A DNA stretch of 64,000 nucleotides from Novosphingobium rosa NBRC 15208 (GTDB lineage Bacteria; Pseudomonadota; Alphaproteobacteria; Sphingomonadales; Sphingomonadaceae): contig NZ_BCZE01000006.1 in the NCBI RefSeq assembly GCF_001598555.1, forward strand, positions 20,612 to 84,611, in the 5' to 3' direction. Of the stretch, positions 7,482 to 15,414 are shown piece after piece; position 1 is the stretch's first letter, and each line of letters starts with the position of its first letter. The position numbers and the translations under genes are program-made. The notes below the pieces were generated by a model. It was not told the origin of the DNA and ran no database searches. It saw only the letters and a program-made list of their open reading frames with translations.

Positions 7482-8548
7482 TGCCGTCACCCCCGATGTC
7501 TGCCAGGCCACGCCTGCTCTATATCGACGATGACGAGGGCCTGTGCCTGCTCGCCAAGCGGCGGCTGGGGCGCGAGGGTTTCGATGTCACCACCTGCGAC
7601 AGCGGCAGGCAGGGCGTGGCGCTGGCACGCGCACAGGAAGAAGCGGGGCATACGTTCGATGTGGTCGCGCTCGATCACTATATGCCGGAGCAGAACGGGC
7701 TGGAGACGCTCGACCAGCTGATGGCGCTGCCCAATCCGCCCGCCGTGATCTATGTGACCGGCTCGGAAGAGACCAGCATCGCGGTGGCGGCGCTGAAGGC
7801 GGGCGCGGTCGATTATGTCATCAAGACCGTCAGCGAGGATTTCTTCGATCTGCTCACCCGCACCATCGGGCAGGCTCTGGCCGCGCGCCAGACGCTGATC
7901 GAGAAGGAGCTGGCCGAACAGCAGCTGCGTGAAACCAACATCAAGCTGGAAGCCATGCTGGGCGAGATGAACCATCGCGTCGCCAACAGCCTGCAGATGG
8001 TCTCCGCCGTGGTGACGCTGCAATCGCGCATCGCCCGGGGCGAGGAAGCGCAGGCCATGCTGCGCGACATCCGCCAGCGCATCCATGCCGTGGGGCGCGT
8101 GCATCGCCAGCTTTACGTGGGCGGCGCCTCCACCACCATCGCGATGGACAGCTATGTACTGGGTCTGGCCGAGGATCTGGCGGGCAGCTTTTCGAGCGAG
8201 GCCTCGCCGCGCGTGATGCGGGTCTTCGTCGATCCGCTGGTGCTGCCGGCTTCCGTGGCGGTCACTTTGGGCATTCTGATCAACGAACTGGTCAGCAACG
8301 CCTGCAAATACGCCTATGCCGAGCATGAGCCGGGCGAGGTGCGCATCCATCTGCAGGCGCAGGGCGATGCTGCATACCGTCTGGCGGTGGAGGACGATGG
8401 GCGCGGTTACGATCCCGCCGCCCCTTCCAAGGGCACAGGTCTGGGCTCGCAACTGATCCGCACCATGAGCGAGGCTTTGGGCAGCAAGCTGACCGTCACC
8501 AACACCGCGCCGGGCCTGCGGGCGGAACTGGTTGCGCCTTTGCGCTGA
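7481..8548 (+). CDS. receiver-HisKA_2 hybrid histidine kinase
   Basis: The 355-residue soluble protein begins with a receiver domain (LYIDDDEGLC, Asp in VALDHYMPEQNG, Lys in DYVIKTVSED), followed by a helical linker and a HisKA_2 module with phosphoacceptor His in GEMNHRVANSLQMV near residue 167. The HATPase_c domain has N-box ELVSNACKYAY and glycine box DDGRGYD. HisKA_2 and HWE kinases are the known partners of PhyR in alphaproteobacteria. With ecfG and phyR close by and a stress-type promoter at the head of the operon, it is a good candidate input to the general stress response. That link is inference. Confidence 0.88.
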   Translation: MPSPPMSARPRLLYIDDDEGLCLLAKRRLGREGFDVTTCDSGRQGVALARAQEEAGHTFDVVALDHYMPEQNGLETLDQLMALPNPPAVIYVTGSEETSIAVAALKAGAVDYVIKTVSEDFFDLLTRTIGQALAARQTLIEKELAEQQLRETNIKLEAMLGEMNHRVANSLQMVSAVVTLQSRIARGEEAQAMLRDIRQRIHAVGRVHRQLYVGGASTTIAMDSYVLGLAEDLAGSFSSEASPRVMRVFVDPLVLPASVAVTLGILINELVSNACKYAYAEHEPGEVRIHLQAQGDAAYRLAVEDDGRGYDPAAPSKGTGLGSQLIRTMSEALGSKLTVTNTAPGLRAELVAPLR

Positions 8549-8588
8549 AAGTGTGGCGGAGCAGGCCGCGCTTTTGTAACGCGCCCTC

Positions 8589-9029
8589 ATGACCATGATC
8601 CGACTTTCGCGCCCCGGGGACAGCCCGCGCATCATCGCCATCTGGCGCGCCGCCGTGGACGCCACGCATGATTTTCTCACCCGCGAGGATCGCCTTGCAC
8701 TGGATGATCTGGTGTGCGGCTTCCTGCCTCAGGCGCAGCTTTGGCTGGCGGTGGATGCCGAGGATGTTCCTCTGGCCTTCATGCTGATCGACGATGGGCA
8801 TATGGAAGCCCTGTTCGTCGATCCGGCGCATCGCGGGACGGGGATCGGCGCCGCGCTGGTACGGCATGGCCTTGCGCTGCACCCCGGCATGACGACCGAT
8901 GTCAACGAGCAGAACCACCAGGCCCTGGGCTTTTATGAGCGCATGGGCTTCAGGCGGACAGGCCGTTCTGCCCTTGATGGCCAAGGAAGACCTTATCCGC
9001 TGATCCATCTGGCCTTCGCGGCGGCTTGA
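8589..9029 (+). CDS. yjaB: GNAT N-acetyltransferase, YjaB type
   Basis: The 146-residue GNAT protein closely follows the E. coli YjaB pattern: AAVDATHDFLTREDR near residues 21-35, FLPQAQLWLAVD, HMEALFVDPAHRGTGIG (acetyl-CoA pyrophosphate loop), TTDVNEQNHQALGFYERMGF and the C-terminal GRPYPLIHLAF. The acceptor substrate is not established. It begins 40 nt after the kinase operon and ends at a strong two-way terminator shared with ecfG on the other strand. Confidence 0.85.
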   Translation: MTMIRLSRPGDSPRIIAIWRAAVDATHDFLTREDRLALDDLVCGFLPQAQLWLAVDAEDVPLAFMLIDDGHMEALFVDPAHRGTGIGAALVRHGLALHPGMTTDVNEQNHQALGFYERMGFRRTGRSALDGQGRPYPLIHLAFAAA

Positions 9030-9043
9030 ACCGCCCAAACGAA

Positions 9044-9078
9044 AACCGGCGGCCGTCCCCGAAAGGACGCCGCCGGTT
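9044..9078. terminator. bidirectional terminator between yjaB-like gene and ecfG
   Basis: AACCGGCGG (9044-9052) pairs with CCGCCGGTT (9070-9078), and CGTCC/GGACG extend the stem inward around a short loop. It lies between two convergent stop codons. Confidence 0.8.
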
Positions 9079-9094
9079 GCGCTGGCAGGAAGGG

Positions 9095-9790
9095 TCAGGC
9101 TGCCAGTCGAGCGATGATATGAGGCGGAGCGACCTTGCGCAGCTCCTCAAGGAAAGCGTCGAGCACTTCGCCCTTCAGCACGAAGCTGCTGCGGGCATCG
9201 GGCAGCACGCCGCTGTCGATGGCGGCGGAGAGCGCCGCACGGGCGCGGGCGATGCGGCTCTTCACCGTCCCCAGCGCCACGCCGCAGATTTCGGCGATTT
9301 CCTCGTAGCTGACGCTGCCGATGGAGACCAGCACCAGCACCTCGCGCTGGGCGGCGGGCAGCGTGGCCAGAGCGCGCAGCACGTCGGCGGCTTCGAGGCG
9401 GCCTTCCTGCGAGCCCTGGATGTTGAGGATGCGCTCGGCCTCGGTCTCGTCATATTCGCCCACGAAGCGTTCGCGGCGGACCTGACCGAAATAGTGATGG
9501 CGCAGGATGGTGTAGGTCCAGGCGCGGAAGCTGCTGCCCGCCACATAGCGGTCGCGCGCGGCCCAGGCCTTCATCAGCGTTTCCTGAGCCAGATCGTCGG
9601 CCCGGTCGCGGTCGCCGCAGAGCATGCGGGCGAAGGCGCGCAGATGCGGAATGGCGGCGGTGAGTTCCTTGTGGAAATCGGCGTCCGAAAGCGGATCGCC
9701 TTCGATCTTGCCCTGGATCCTGGCGCCGCTGGCCACAGCATTCGGCTGGGGAGCGAGCTGCTTGTTCTGTTCGATCGTCTGCTCGATCAT
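9095..9790 (-). CDS. ecfG: ECF sigma factor EcfG (general stress response)
   Basis: This 231-residue sigma-70 family ECF factor shows region 2 (AFARMLCGDRDRADDLAQETLMKAW, then FRAWTYTILRHHYFGQVRRER) and region 4 (LPAAQREVLVLVSIGSVSYEEIAEICGVALGTVKSRIARARAAL). The sequence and its place next to phyR identify it as EcfG, the sigma factor of the alphaproteobacterial general stress response. About 40 extra residues precede region 2 and about 40 follow region 4. A GGAAC-N16-CATT motif 33 nt upstream of the start suggests autoregulation. Unlike the usual arrangement, no nepR lies directly beside it. Confidence 0.9.
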   Translation of the reverse strand: MIEQTIEQNKQLAPQPNAVASGARIQGKIEGDPLSDADFHKELTAAIPHLRAFARMLCGDRDRADDLAQETLMKAWAARDRYVAGSSFRAWTYTILRHHYFGQVRRERFVGEYDETEAERILNIQGSQEGRLEAADVLRALATLPAAQREVLVLVSIGSVSYEEIAEICGVALGTVKSRIARARAALSAAIDSGVLPDARSSFVLKGEVLDAFLEELRKVAPPHIIARLAA

Positions 9791-9822
9791 GGGGTGTCTC
9801 CCGTCGTCTGTGTTAACCCTTC

Positions 9823-9847
9823 AATGGCCGGGATCGGCATAGGTTCC
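9823..9847 (-). promoter_or_regulatory. candidate autoregulated EcfG promoter of ecfG
   Basis: Minus strand GGAAC (9847-9843), 16 nt, CATT (9826-9823); the ecfG ATG follows 33 nt later. The 332 bp between ecfG and phyR hold this motif, a second one facing phyR and no convincing gene. Confidence 0.6.
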
Positions 9848-9976
9848 GCAGCATATCCAGCCCGTTGCACGGTTCGACCCCTTCGCCACCCCTGCCAGAA
9901 CCGCAGAAATCCGGGGTTCCGCGCAAGGATCGGCTGATACAAAAAATAATTTTCTCCCGGCTGCGCGGCATGAGGC

Positions 9977-10001
9977 GGAACAAGCGGGCGGCAAAATCGT
10001 A
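9977..10001 (+). promoter_or_regulatory. candidate EcfG-type promoter of phyR
   Basis: Plus strand GGAAC (9977-9981), 16 nt, CGTA (9998-10001), about 120 nt before the phyR ATG. The last base deviates from the usual CGTT. Confidence 0.4.
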
Positions 10002-10122
10002 AAGCTTCAAGACAGCGCCCGGGCGCGCAGGGGGAATTTCCGCAGATCGGCGTCCTATCAGCACGATCGGCAGAGGCCTGACGCCGGAGCGTGGCTGTCC
10101 TGCCAGGATCAAGGATCGTTTG

Positions 10123-10944
10123 ATGCCGCTTACTTCGGATCGCCCCAACCCCACTGCCCAAACATCTCCGACCCAGGCTCTGGCATCCTCCCTGCCCTAT
10201 CTGCGCCGCTATGCCCGCGCGGTGACCGGATCGCAGTCGATGGGCGACAATCTGGTGCGCATGACGCTGAACGCCGCGCTGGAAGACGCCGATCTGCTGG
10301 AGCGCATCTCGCAGAGCCGCGTCGGCCTTTATCATGCCTTCACCGGCGTCTGGACCTCGGTGGACCCCGATGTGGGCCGCGATGGCGCCGGGCCGGAAGA
10401 TGGCAGCCCCTCGCAGCTGGGCCGCGTCTCCACGCTGCGCCGCCAGGCCCTGCTGCTCAGCCAGCTGGAGGATTTCTCGATCCCCGAAACCGCGCAGATC
10501 CTGGCCGTCTCGGATGAGGAAGCCGAGGAGCTGGTGAAGGAAGCGCTGGCCGATATCGCGCGTGACAATGTGGCCGATGTGCTCATCATCGAGGATGAGC
10601 CGCTGATCTCCACCCATCTGGCCGATATCGTCAGCAGCGCGGGCCATCGCATCGTCGCCAGCGCCACCACCGCCTCGCAGGCGCGTGAAGCCTATGCGCT
10701 GCACCGCCCCACGCTGGTGCTCAGCGACATTCAGCTGGCCGATGGCAGCTCGGGCATCGATGCCATCGAGGACATTCTGAAAATCGGCCCGGTGCCGGTG
10801 ATCTTCATCACCGCCTTCCCCGAAAAGCTGCTGACCGGCGAGGGGCTGGAGCCCACCCTGCTGATCAGCAAGCCCTTCCGCGAGGAAACCGTGCTGACCA
10901 CCATCAGCCAGGCGCTGTTCTTCGGCTCTAATCTGAATGCCTGA
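10123..10944 (+). CDS. phyR: PhyR anti-anti-sigma response regulator
   Basis: The 273-residue protein has an N-terminal sigma-like domain (SLPYLRRYARAVTGSQSMGDNLV; region-4-like LEDFSIPETAQILAVSDEEAEELV) and a C-terminal receiver (VLIIEDEPLISTHLADIV, Asp in LVLSDIQLADGSSG, FITAFPEK, Lys in LLISKPF). This is the unmistakable PhyR layout. When phosphorylated, its sigma-like half binds NepR and frees EcfG. The ATG at 10123 has AAGGA upstream; a TTG just before it is less likely. It is divergent from ecfG, with the nepR-like gene 200 nt downstream. Confidence 0.96.
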   Translation: MPLTSDRPNPTAQTSPTQALASSLPYLRRYARAVTGSQSMGDNLVRMTLNAALEDADLLERISQSRVGLYHAFTGVWTSVDPDVGRDGAGPEDGSPSQLGRVSTLRRQALLLSQLEDFSIPETAQILAVSDEEAEELVKEALADIARDNVADVLIIEDEPLISTHLADIVSSAGHRIVASATTASQAREAYALHRPTLVLSDIQLADGSSGIDAIEDILKIGPVPVIFITAFPEKLLTGEGLEPTLLISKPFREETVLTTISQALFFGSNLNA

Positions 10945-10993
10945 TCCTGCTCGCCCCGGCGCATGCCGCTTGCGCCCAGCCGTTGTGCAATGC

Positions 10994-11018
10994 GGAACAT
11001 TCGCCGGGGGACAACATT
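10994..11018 (+). promoter_or_regulatory. candidate EcfG-type promoter of nepR-like gene
   Basis: GGAAC (10994-10998), 16 nt, CATT (11015-11018), about 125 nt before the GTG of the nepR-like gene. The inverted repeats at 11051-11094 lie in the predicted leader. Confidence 0.55.
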
Positions 11019-11050
11019 CCGATTTCAGGGCATGGCGCTGCGATTTTGCT

Positions 11051-11094
11051 CGTAACGCCGTTCTTTGGCGATAATCTCGCCAAGGGTTGTTACG
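11051..11094. promoter_or_regulatory. nested inverted repeats in leader of nepR-like gene
   Basis: TTGGCGA (11065-11071) and TCGCCAA (11077-11083) form a perfect 7-bp stem with loop TAATC. It is enclosed by an outer pair, CGTAAC (11051-11056) and GTTACG (11089-11094). It could be an RNA hairpin in the leader or a protein-binding operator. There is no T tract after it, so a terminator is less likely. Confidence 0.5.
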
Positions 11095-11144
11095 GCGATA
11101 CAGTCGCCGCCATGCCATGATGATTTCTCGACTGGAAGCTGACC

Positions 11145-11321
11145 GTGCCCGATACCAGCCCTTCCCTGTTTGGCGGCAAGCCACCCGAAAGCTCCGACAA
11201 GCTGCTCGAGCAGACCGGATGGGGCAAGGACATCCGCGACTTCTACAATGCCGCCGTGGATGAAGGCGTACCGCCGGAATTCGAAAACCTGATGGCCAAG
11301 ATCGCCAAGAAGATCAAATGA
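11145..11321 (+). CDS. nepR: NepR-like anti-sigma factor
   Basis: This 58-residue reading frame starts with GTG, with GGAAG 8 nt upstream. The C-terminal half, WGKDIRDFYNAAVDEGVPPEF and on through LMAKIAKKIK, matches the conserved NepR helix pair: a basic/aromatic first helix, then V-x-E-x-(I/V)-P-x-x-(F/M)-x-x-L(L/M). NepR sequesters EcfG and is itself bound by phosphorylated PhyR. The location after phyR and a preceding GGAAC-N16-CATT motif support this role. It is short and starts with GTG, so automated annotation may miss it. The identification is by motif and context. Confidence 0.72.
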   Translation: MPDTSPSLFGGKPPESSDKLLEQTGWGKDIRDFYNAAVDEGVPPEFENLMAKIAKKIK

Positions 11322-11422
11322 TCGCGGCAGGCTGATCTCCATCCCCTCAAAACCGCCCGCAAAGGCCCGCACCGGCGTGGAAAAACCACGGGCATGGTTC
11401 GCCTGATCATACCCTTCGGACC

Positions 11423-11443
11423 TGCGACCATGCCTTGGTCGCA
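11423..11443 (+). other. inverted repeat upstream of glycosyltransferase operon
   Basis: TGCGACC (11423-11429) and GGTCGCA (11437-11443) flank a 7-nt spacer. It may terminate the nepR-like transcript or serve as an operator. The rest of the 235-bp gap holds the stress-type promoter at 11482-11506. Confidence 0.45.
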
Positions 11444-11481
11444 AACATCATACCAAAGGTCGGTTTTTGCCGGAATAGCGT

Positions 11482-11506
11482 GGAACTCCGCCATCGCTGA
11501 CCCATT
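11482..11506 (+). promoter_or_regulatory. candidate EcfG-type promoter of glycosyltransferase operon
   Basis: GGAAC (11482-11486), 16 nt, CATT (11503-11506), 50 nt before the ATG of the glycosyltransferase gene. Spacing and -10 element equal those at ecfG and the nepR-like gene. Confidence 0.6.
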
Positions 11507-11556
11507 GTCGAGATGAGCCCCGGATCAACCGGATCGCCGCCAGAGGGAAGCCCCCG

Positions 11557-13953
11557 ATGACCCATGACTTCCCCAGCCTGCGCGATCAGACCCTTTCCGA
11601 TTACACCGTTGCCGACGTGGTCGATCTCTTCGCCCCGGAAACCCGCAAGCCCCGCCTGCGCGTGGCGCTGATCGGCACCTACACCCCGCGTCGCTGCGGC
11701 ATCGCCACCTTCACCTGCGACATCCGCGAGAAGCTGGCCGCCTTCATCCCCGACATCGACGTCGATGTCTATGCGCTCGACCAGCAGGGTTCCGGCCTGA
11801 GCTATGAAGACCATGTCCGCACCATCGAGGCCGACAATGCCGAGGCCTATGCCCGCGCCGCGCGGCTGATCAACGAAAGCGGCGCCGATGTGGTCTGGCT
11901 GCAGCATGAGTTCGGCATCTTTGGCGGTCCCGATGGCGATCTGGTGCGCGAGCTGGTCGATGGCGTGGCCGCCCCGGTGCTCATCACCTTCCACACCGTG
12001 CTGGCCGAGCCTTCGCAAGGGCAGCGCGCCGTCACCGAGCATCTGCTGACCCGCGCCAGCAAGGTGATGGTGATGTCGCGCCATGGCGCCGATCTGCTGG
12101 CCTGCGCCTACAAGGCCGACCCCGCGCTGATCGAGATCATCGAACATGGCGCGCCCGACCGCCCCTTCGGCGGCGAGGAAGGCGCCAAGGCCCGCATGGC
12201 GCTGGATGGCAAGCAGGTGCTGACCACCTTCGGACTGCTCGGCCCCGGCAAGGGTCTGGAACAGGTGATCGAGGCGCTGCCCGCGATCATCGCGCGGCAC
12301 CCGAACGTGGTCTATCGCATTCTGGGCGCTACCCATCCGGTGCTGCTGGCCCGCGATGGCGAAAGCTACCGCGAGGGCCTGATCGCCCGCGCGCAGGAGC
12401 TGGGCGTGGCCAGGCATATCGTCTGGGAAAACCGCTTCCTCGATACCGATGAGCTGCTCGACCAGCTCGAGGCCTGCGATATCTACATCACGCCCTACCT
12501 CAATCTGGGCCAGTCCACCTCGGGCACGCTCAGCTATGCGGTGGCGCTGGGCAAGGCGGTGGTCTCCACGCCCTATGTCCATGCGCGCGAACTGCTGACC
12601 GATGGCGTGGGCCGCCTGATCGACAGCAATGCGCCCGAAGCCATCGCCCAGGCGGTGAACGCCCTGCTCGACGATCCCAAGGCGTTGATGGCCACCAAGC
12701 TGCGCGCCTATCAGCGTGGCCGCCAGACGATCTGGCCGCAATTCGCCAAGGCCGGGGCGGCGCTGGTGCGCTCGACCGTGGCCCCCTCGCCCCAGCCGGT
12801 GTCGCCGCAGATGGTGCCGGGCCTCTCCGCCGTCTTCGCCATGAGCGATGCCACGGGGATGCTGCAGCACTCTGTCGGCATCGTGCCGGATCGCCACCAT
12901 GGCTATTGTTTGGATGACAACGCCCGCGCGCTGATGCTGATGAATGTCTCCACCTCGCTCAGCGAAAGCGAGCGCCTGCGCTGGAGCATCTGCTACGCCG
13001 CCTTCATCCAATATGCCTGGAACCCGGAAAAGGGCCGCTTCCGCAACTTCATGAACTTCGACCGGACCTGGTGCGAAACCGAGGGTTCGGAGGATTCCAA
13101 TGGCCGCGCGCTCTGGGCGCTGGGCCATACGGTGGAGCATTCGCCCCTGCCCGACATCAAGGCCTGGGCGCTCGACCTCTTCGACACGGTGATCGCCAGC
13201 ATCGAGCCCCTGCAGAGCCCCCGCGCCATGGGTTTCGCCGCGCTGGGCGCGCTGGCGCTGATGCGCGCCGGTCACCGCCATGGCGCGGCGCGCGACATGG
13301 TGATCGACAGCTGCAACATGCTGGCCCATCTGCTCGACAAGACCCGCCGCCCGGACTGGGCGTGGTTCGAGGCGGTGCTGGGCTATGACAATCCGCGCCT
13401 GTGCCAGGTGCTGATCGAGGCTGGGCACCTGCTGGGCGAAAAGAACTGGCTGGCCATCGGGCTGGAAACGCTGGGCTGGATCAGCCGCTGCCAGACCGGC
13501 ATTCAGGGCCATTTCCGCCCCATCGGCTCGGAAAGCTTTGGCCGTCAGGGCACATGGCAACCCTTTGACCAACAACCGCTTGAAGCGCAGGCCGCCATCG
13601 AGGCCGCGCATAGCGCTTTCGTCGCAACCGGCGACAGGGGGTGGACCGATCAGGCCCGGCAGGTGTATCAATGGTTCTTCGGCGCCAATGACCGCGGCGT
13701 CGTGCTGGCCGATCTCGCCACCGGACGGTGCCGGGACGGTGTAACGCCGCGAGGGCGTAACGAAAATTCGGGCGCGGAATCAATACTGGCCTTCCAGCTT
13801 GGCCATCACAGCCTGTCGCGCCTGCTGCGCCGGCTTCAGCCGCCGCAGCTTCAATCACAAGCCGTTTCCACGGCCAGCCAGACGCCCATCAAGGGGATCG
13901 ACCTTGGACAAACAGTTGCACGTCCTCTCGCGCAATCCGCTGCATATTCTTGA
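11557..13953 (+). CDS. GT4-type glycosyltransferase with C-terminal helical-barrel domain
   Basis: The 798-residue protein joins two parts. Residues about 30-410 are a GT-B/GT4 glycosyltransferase (VALIGTYTPRRCGIATFT, LQHEFGIFGG, ITFHTVL, nucleotide-sugar region GLLGPGKGLEQVIEALP and STSGTLSYAVALGKAVVSTPY). Residues about 440-780 are helical with repeated W/H/D motifs typical of (alpha/alpha)6 barrels (VPDRHHGYCLDDNARALML, DSNGRALWALGHTV). It is cytoplasmic, with no signal peptide. The downstream GH130 gene overlaps its 3' end by 50 nt, so the pair probably makes and breaks down the same mannoside-like glycan or osmolyte. A stress-type promoter lies 50 nt upstream. Confidence 0.8.
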   Translation: MTHDFPSLRDQTLSDYTVADVVDLFAPETRKPRLRVALIGTYTPRRCGIATFTCDIREKLAAFIPDIDVDVYALDQQGSGLSYEDHVRTIEADNAEAYARAARLINESGADVVWLQHEFGIFGGPDGDLVRELVDGVAAPVLITFHTVLAEPSQGQRAVTEHLLTRASKVMVMSRHGADLLACAYKADPALIEIIEHGAPDRPFGGEEGAKARMALDGKQVLTTFGLLGPGKGLEQVIEALPAIIARHPNVVYRILGATHPVLLARDGESYREGLIARAQELGVARHIVWENRFLDTDELLDQLEACDIYITPYLNLGQSTSGTLSYAVALGKAVVSTPYVHARELLTDGVGRLIDSNAPEAIAQAVNALLDDPKALMATKLRAYQRGRQTIWPQFAKAGAALVRSTVAPSPQPVSPQMVPGLSAVFAMSDATGMLQHSVGIVPDRHHGYCLDDNARALMLMNVSTSLSESERLRWSICYAAFIQYAWNPEKGRFRNFMNFDRTWCETEGSEDSNGRALWALGHTVEHSPLPDIKAWALDLFDTVIASIEPLQSPRAMGFAALGALALMRAGHRHGAARDMVIDSCNMLAHLLDKTRRPDWAWFEAVLGYDNPRLCQVLIEAGHLLGEKNWLAIGLETLGWISRCQTGIQGHFRPIGSESFGRQGTWQPFDQQPLEAQAAIEAAHSAFVATGDRGWTDQARQVYQWFFGANDRGVVLADLATGRCRDGVTPRGRNENSGAESILAFQLGHHSLSRLLRRLQPPQLQSQAVSTASQTPIKGIDLGQTVARPLAQSAAYS

Positions 13954-15256
13954 TGAGAGACTTCATGCCGACCCCACGCGGGTCGTGCTGCGCCCCTTCC
14001 ATCTGGGGTGGCAGGGAGCAGGCGCGCCCGAGGGGCGCGCCTTGCGTCTTGTGCGCGATGTCGCCGGGCTGGATGAGGCGCGGGTGGAACGCGAATATGC
14101 ACTCGTCCTCCACGACTTCCTCGACCGCCACTGGCAGACCGAACATATGTTCGAGGCCCGTTTCGAGGAGGTGGCCATCGCGCTGGAACTGGGCCGCCGC
14201 GATCTGTGCGTGGCGGAGTTTTCCTCCACGCGCCGCAAGCTGATCGGCGCCTATTTCTGCCATGAATACACCTATGCCGCAGCGGCCCTGATGAACCCCT
14301 CCATCGTGCCCCATCCCGACCAGAGCGGGATGAAGGAGGGCACGGTGCGCTTCATCCTCTCGCTGCGCGCGGTGGGTGAAGGGCATATCAGCTCGGTCGC
14401 CTTCCGCGAGGGGATCGCCAGCGAAAGCACCATGAAAGAGGGGGGCAGCTTTTCCCTCTGGCCCGAAAGCGCTTTCGCCACCGCCGTGCAGCGCTGCGAC
14501 CATGGGCTGGGCATTCAGGATGAGGACGCCCCCGTGCAGGTGGAGCGCCATCCCGAAAGCAGCCTGTCCAACACGGTGATCTTCCCCATCACCGAACAGC
14601 AGGCCAACGGGCTGGAGGATCTGCGCCTGGTCCGGCTCGACCATGGCGATGGCGACATCGAATGGGTGGGCACCTACACCGCCTATTCGGGCCGCTCGAT
14701 CCGCAGCGAATTGCTGCGCACGCGCGATTTCCGCCGCTTCACGCTGGAGCCGGTGCAGGGCCGCGCCGGGCGCAACAAGGGCATGGCGCTCTTCCCGCAG
14801 AAGATCGGCGGGCAGTATATGATGGTCGGCCGCCAGGACGGCAAGAACCTCTACCTCCTCAAGTCGGACCGGATCGACCGCTGGGACGATGAGGGCGTGC
14901 TGCTGATGGAGCCCGAATATCCCTGGGAGTTCATCCAGATCGGCAATTGCGGCAGCCCGATCCTGACCGATGCCGGCTGGCTGCTCTTCACCCATGGCGT
15001 GGGGGCGATGCGCAAATATGCGCTGGGCTGCGTGCTGCTGGACCGCGATGATCCCTCGCGCATCATCGGCCGCGTGCGCGAGCCGGTGTTGACCGCCGAG
15101 AATGCCGACCGCGCGGGCTATGTGCCCAATGTGGTCTACACCTGCGGCGCGCTGCTGCTGGGCAAGGATCAGCTGCTGATCCCCTATGGCATCTCGGACA
15201 TTTCGGTGGGCTTCGCCAAGGCGCGGTTGCAGGATCTGCTGGCGCTGATGGTCTAG
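13904..15256 (+). CDS. GH130-family glycoside phosphorylase/hydrolase
   Basis: The 450-residue protein shows GH130 hallmarks: GLEDLRLVRL followed by EWVGTYTAYSG, RNKGMALFPQKIGG with YMMVGRQDG, and GNCGSPILTDAGWLLFTHGVG. Characterised members are beta-mannoside phosphorylases or mannosidases. The start is a TTG at 13904, with AAGGGG 8 nt upstream, inside the end of the glycosyltransferase gene, which implies translational coupling. An alternative start further upstream has no ribosome site. Phosphorylase or hydrolase activity cannot be decided from sequence. It is expected to act with the fused glycosyltransferase under stress control. Confidence 0.85.
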   Translation: MDKQLHVLSRNPLHILDERLHADPTRVVLRPFHLGWQGAGAPEGRALRLVRDVAGLDEARVEREYALVLHDFLDRHWQTEHMFEARFEEVAIALELGRRDLCVAEFSSTRRKLIGAYFCHEYTYAAAALMNPSIVPHPDQSGMKEGTVRFILSLRAVGEGHISSVAFREGIASESTMKEGGSFSLWPESAFATAVQRCDHGLGIQDEDAPVQVERHPESSLSNTVIFPITEQQANGLEDLRLVRLDHGDGDIEWVGTYTAYSGRSIRSELLRTRDFRRFTLEPVQGRAGRNKGMALFPQKIGGQYMMVGRQDGKNLYLLKSDRIDRWDDEGVLLMEPEYPWEFIQIGNCGSPILTDAGWLLFTHGVGAMRKYALGCVLLDRDDPSRIIGRVREPVLTAENADRAGYVPNVVYTCGALLLGKDQLLIPYGISDISVGFAKARLQDLLALMV

Positions 15257-15268
15257 TTTTGTTGTCGC

Positions 15269-15306
15269 ATCGCGCCCATCTTCCGGGGAGACAGGCCCCG
15301 CGCGAT
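15269..15306 (+). terminator. hairpin after GH130 gene
   Basis: ATCGCGC (15269-15275) pairs with GCGCGAT (15300-15306), with an inner CCGGGG/CCCCG pairing. There is no long T tract, so it is a probable but unproven terminator. Confidence 0.45.
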
Positions 15307-15414
15307 CCCGTAAGCAACCCGTCCGAAACGCTTCCCCGGAATTTTCCGTAGAAGGGAGCCTTTGGGCTCCTGATGCATTCTGCTTCAGGTACGGTACCGA
15401 AAGCGAAGGTTGCA

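Noticed and set aside
9813..10154. A 113-residue minus-strand frame beside ecfG considered as nepR
   Set aside because: It lacks the NepR helix pattern and overlaps the promoters of both ecfG and phyR.
11407..13671. A 754-residue minus-strand open frame
   Set aside because: It is antisense to the glycosyltransferase gene, with no family similarity.
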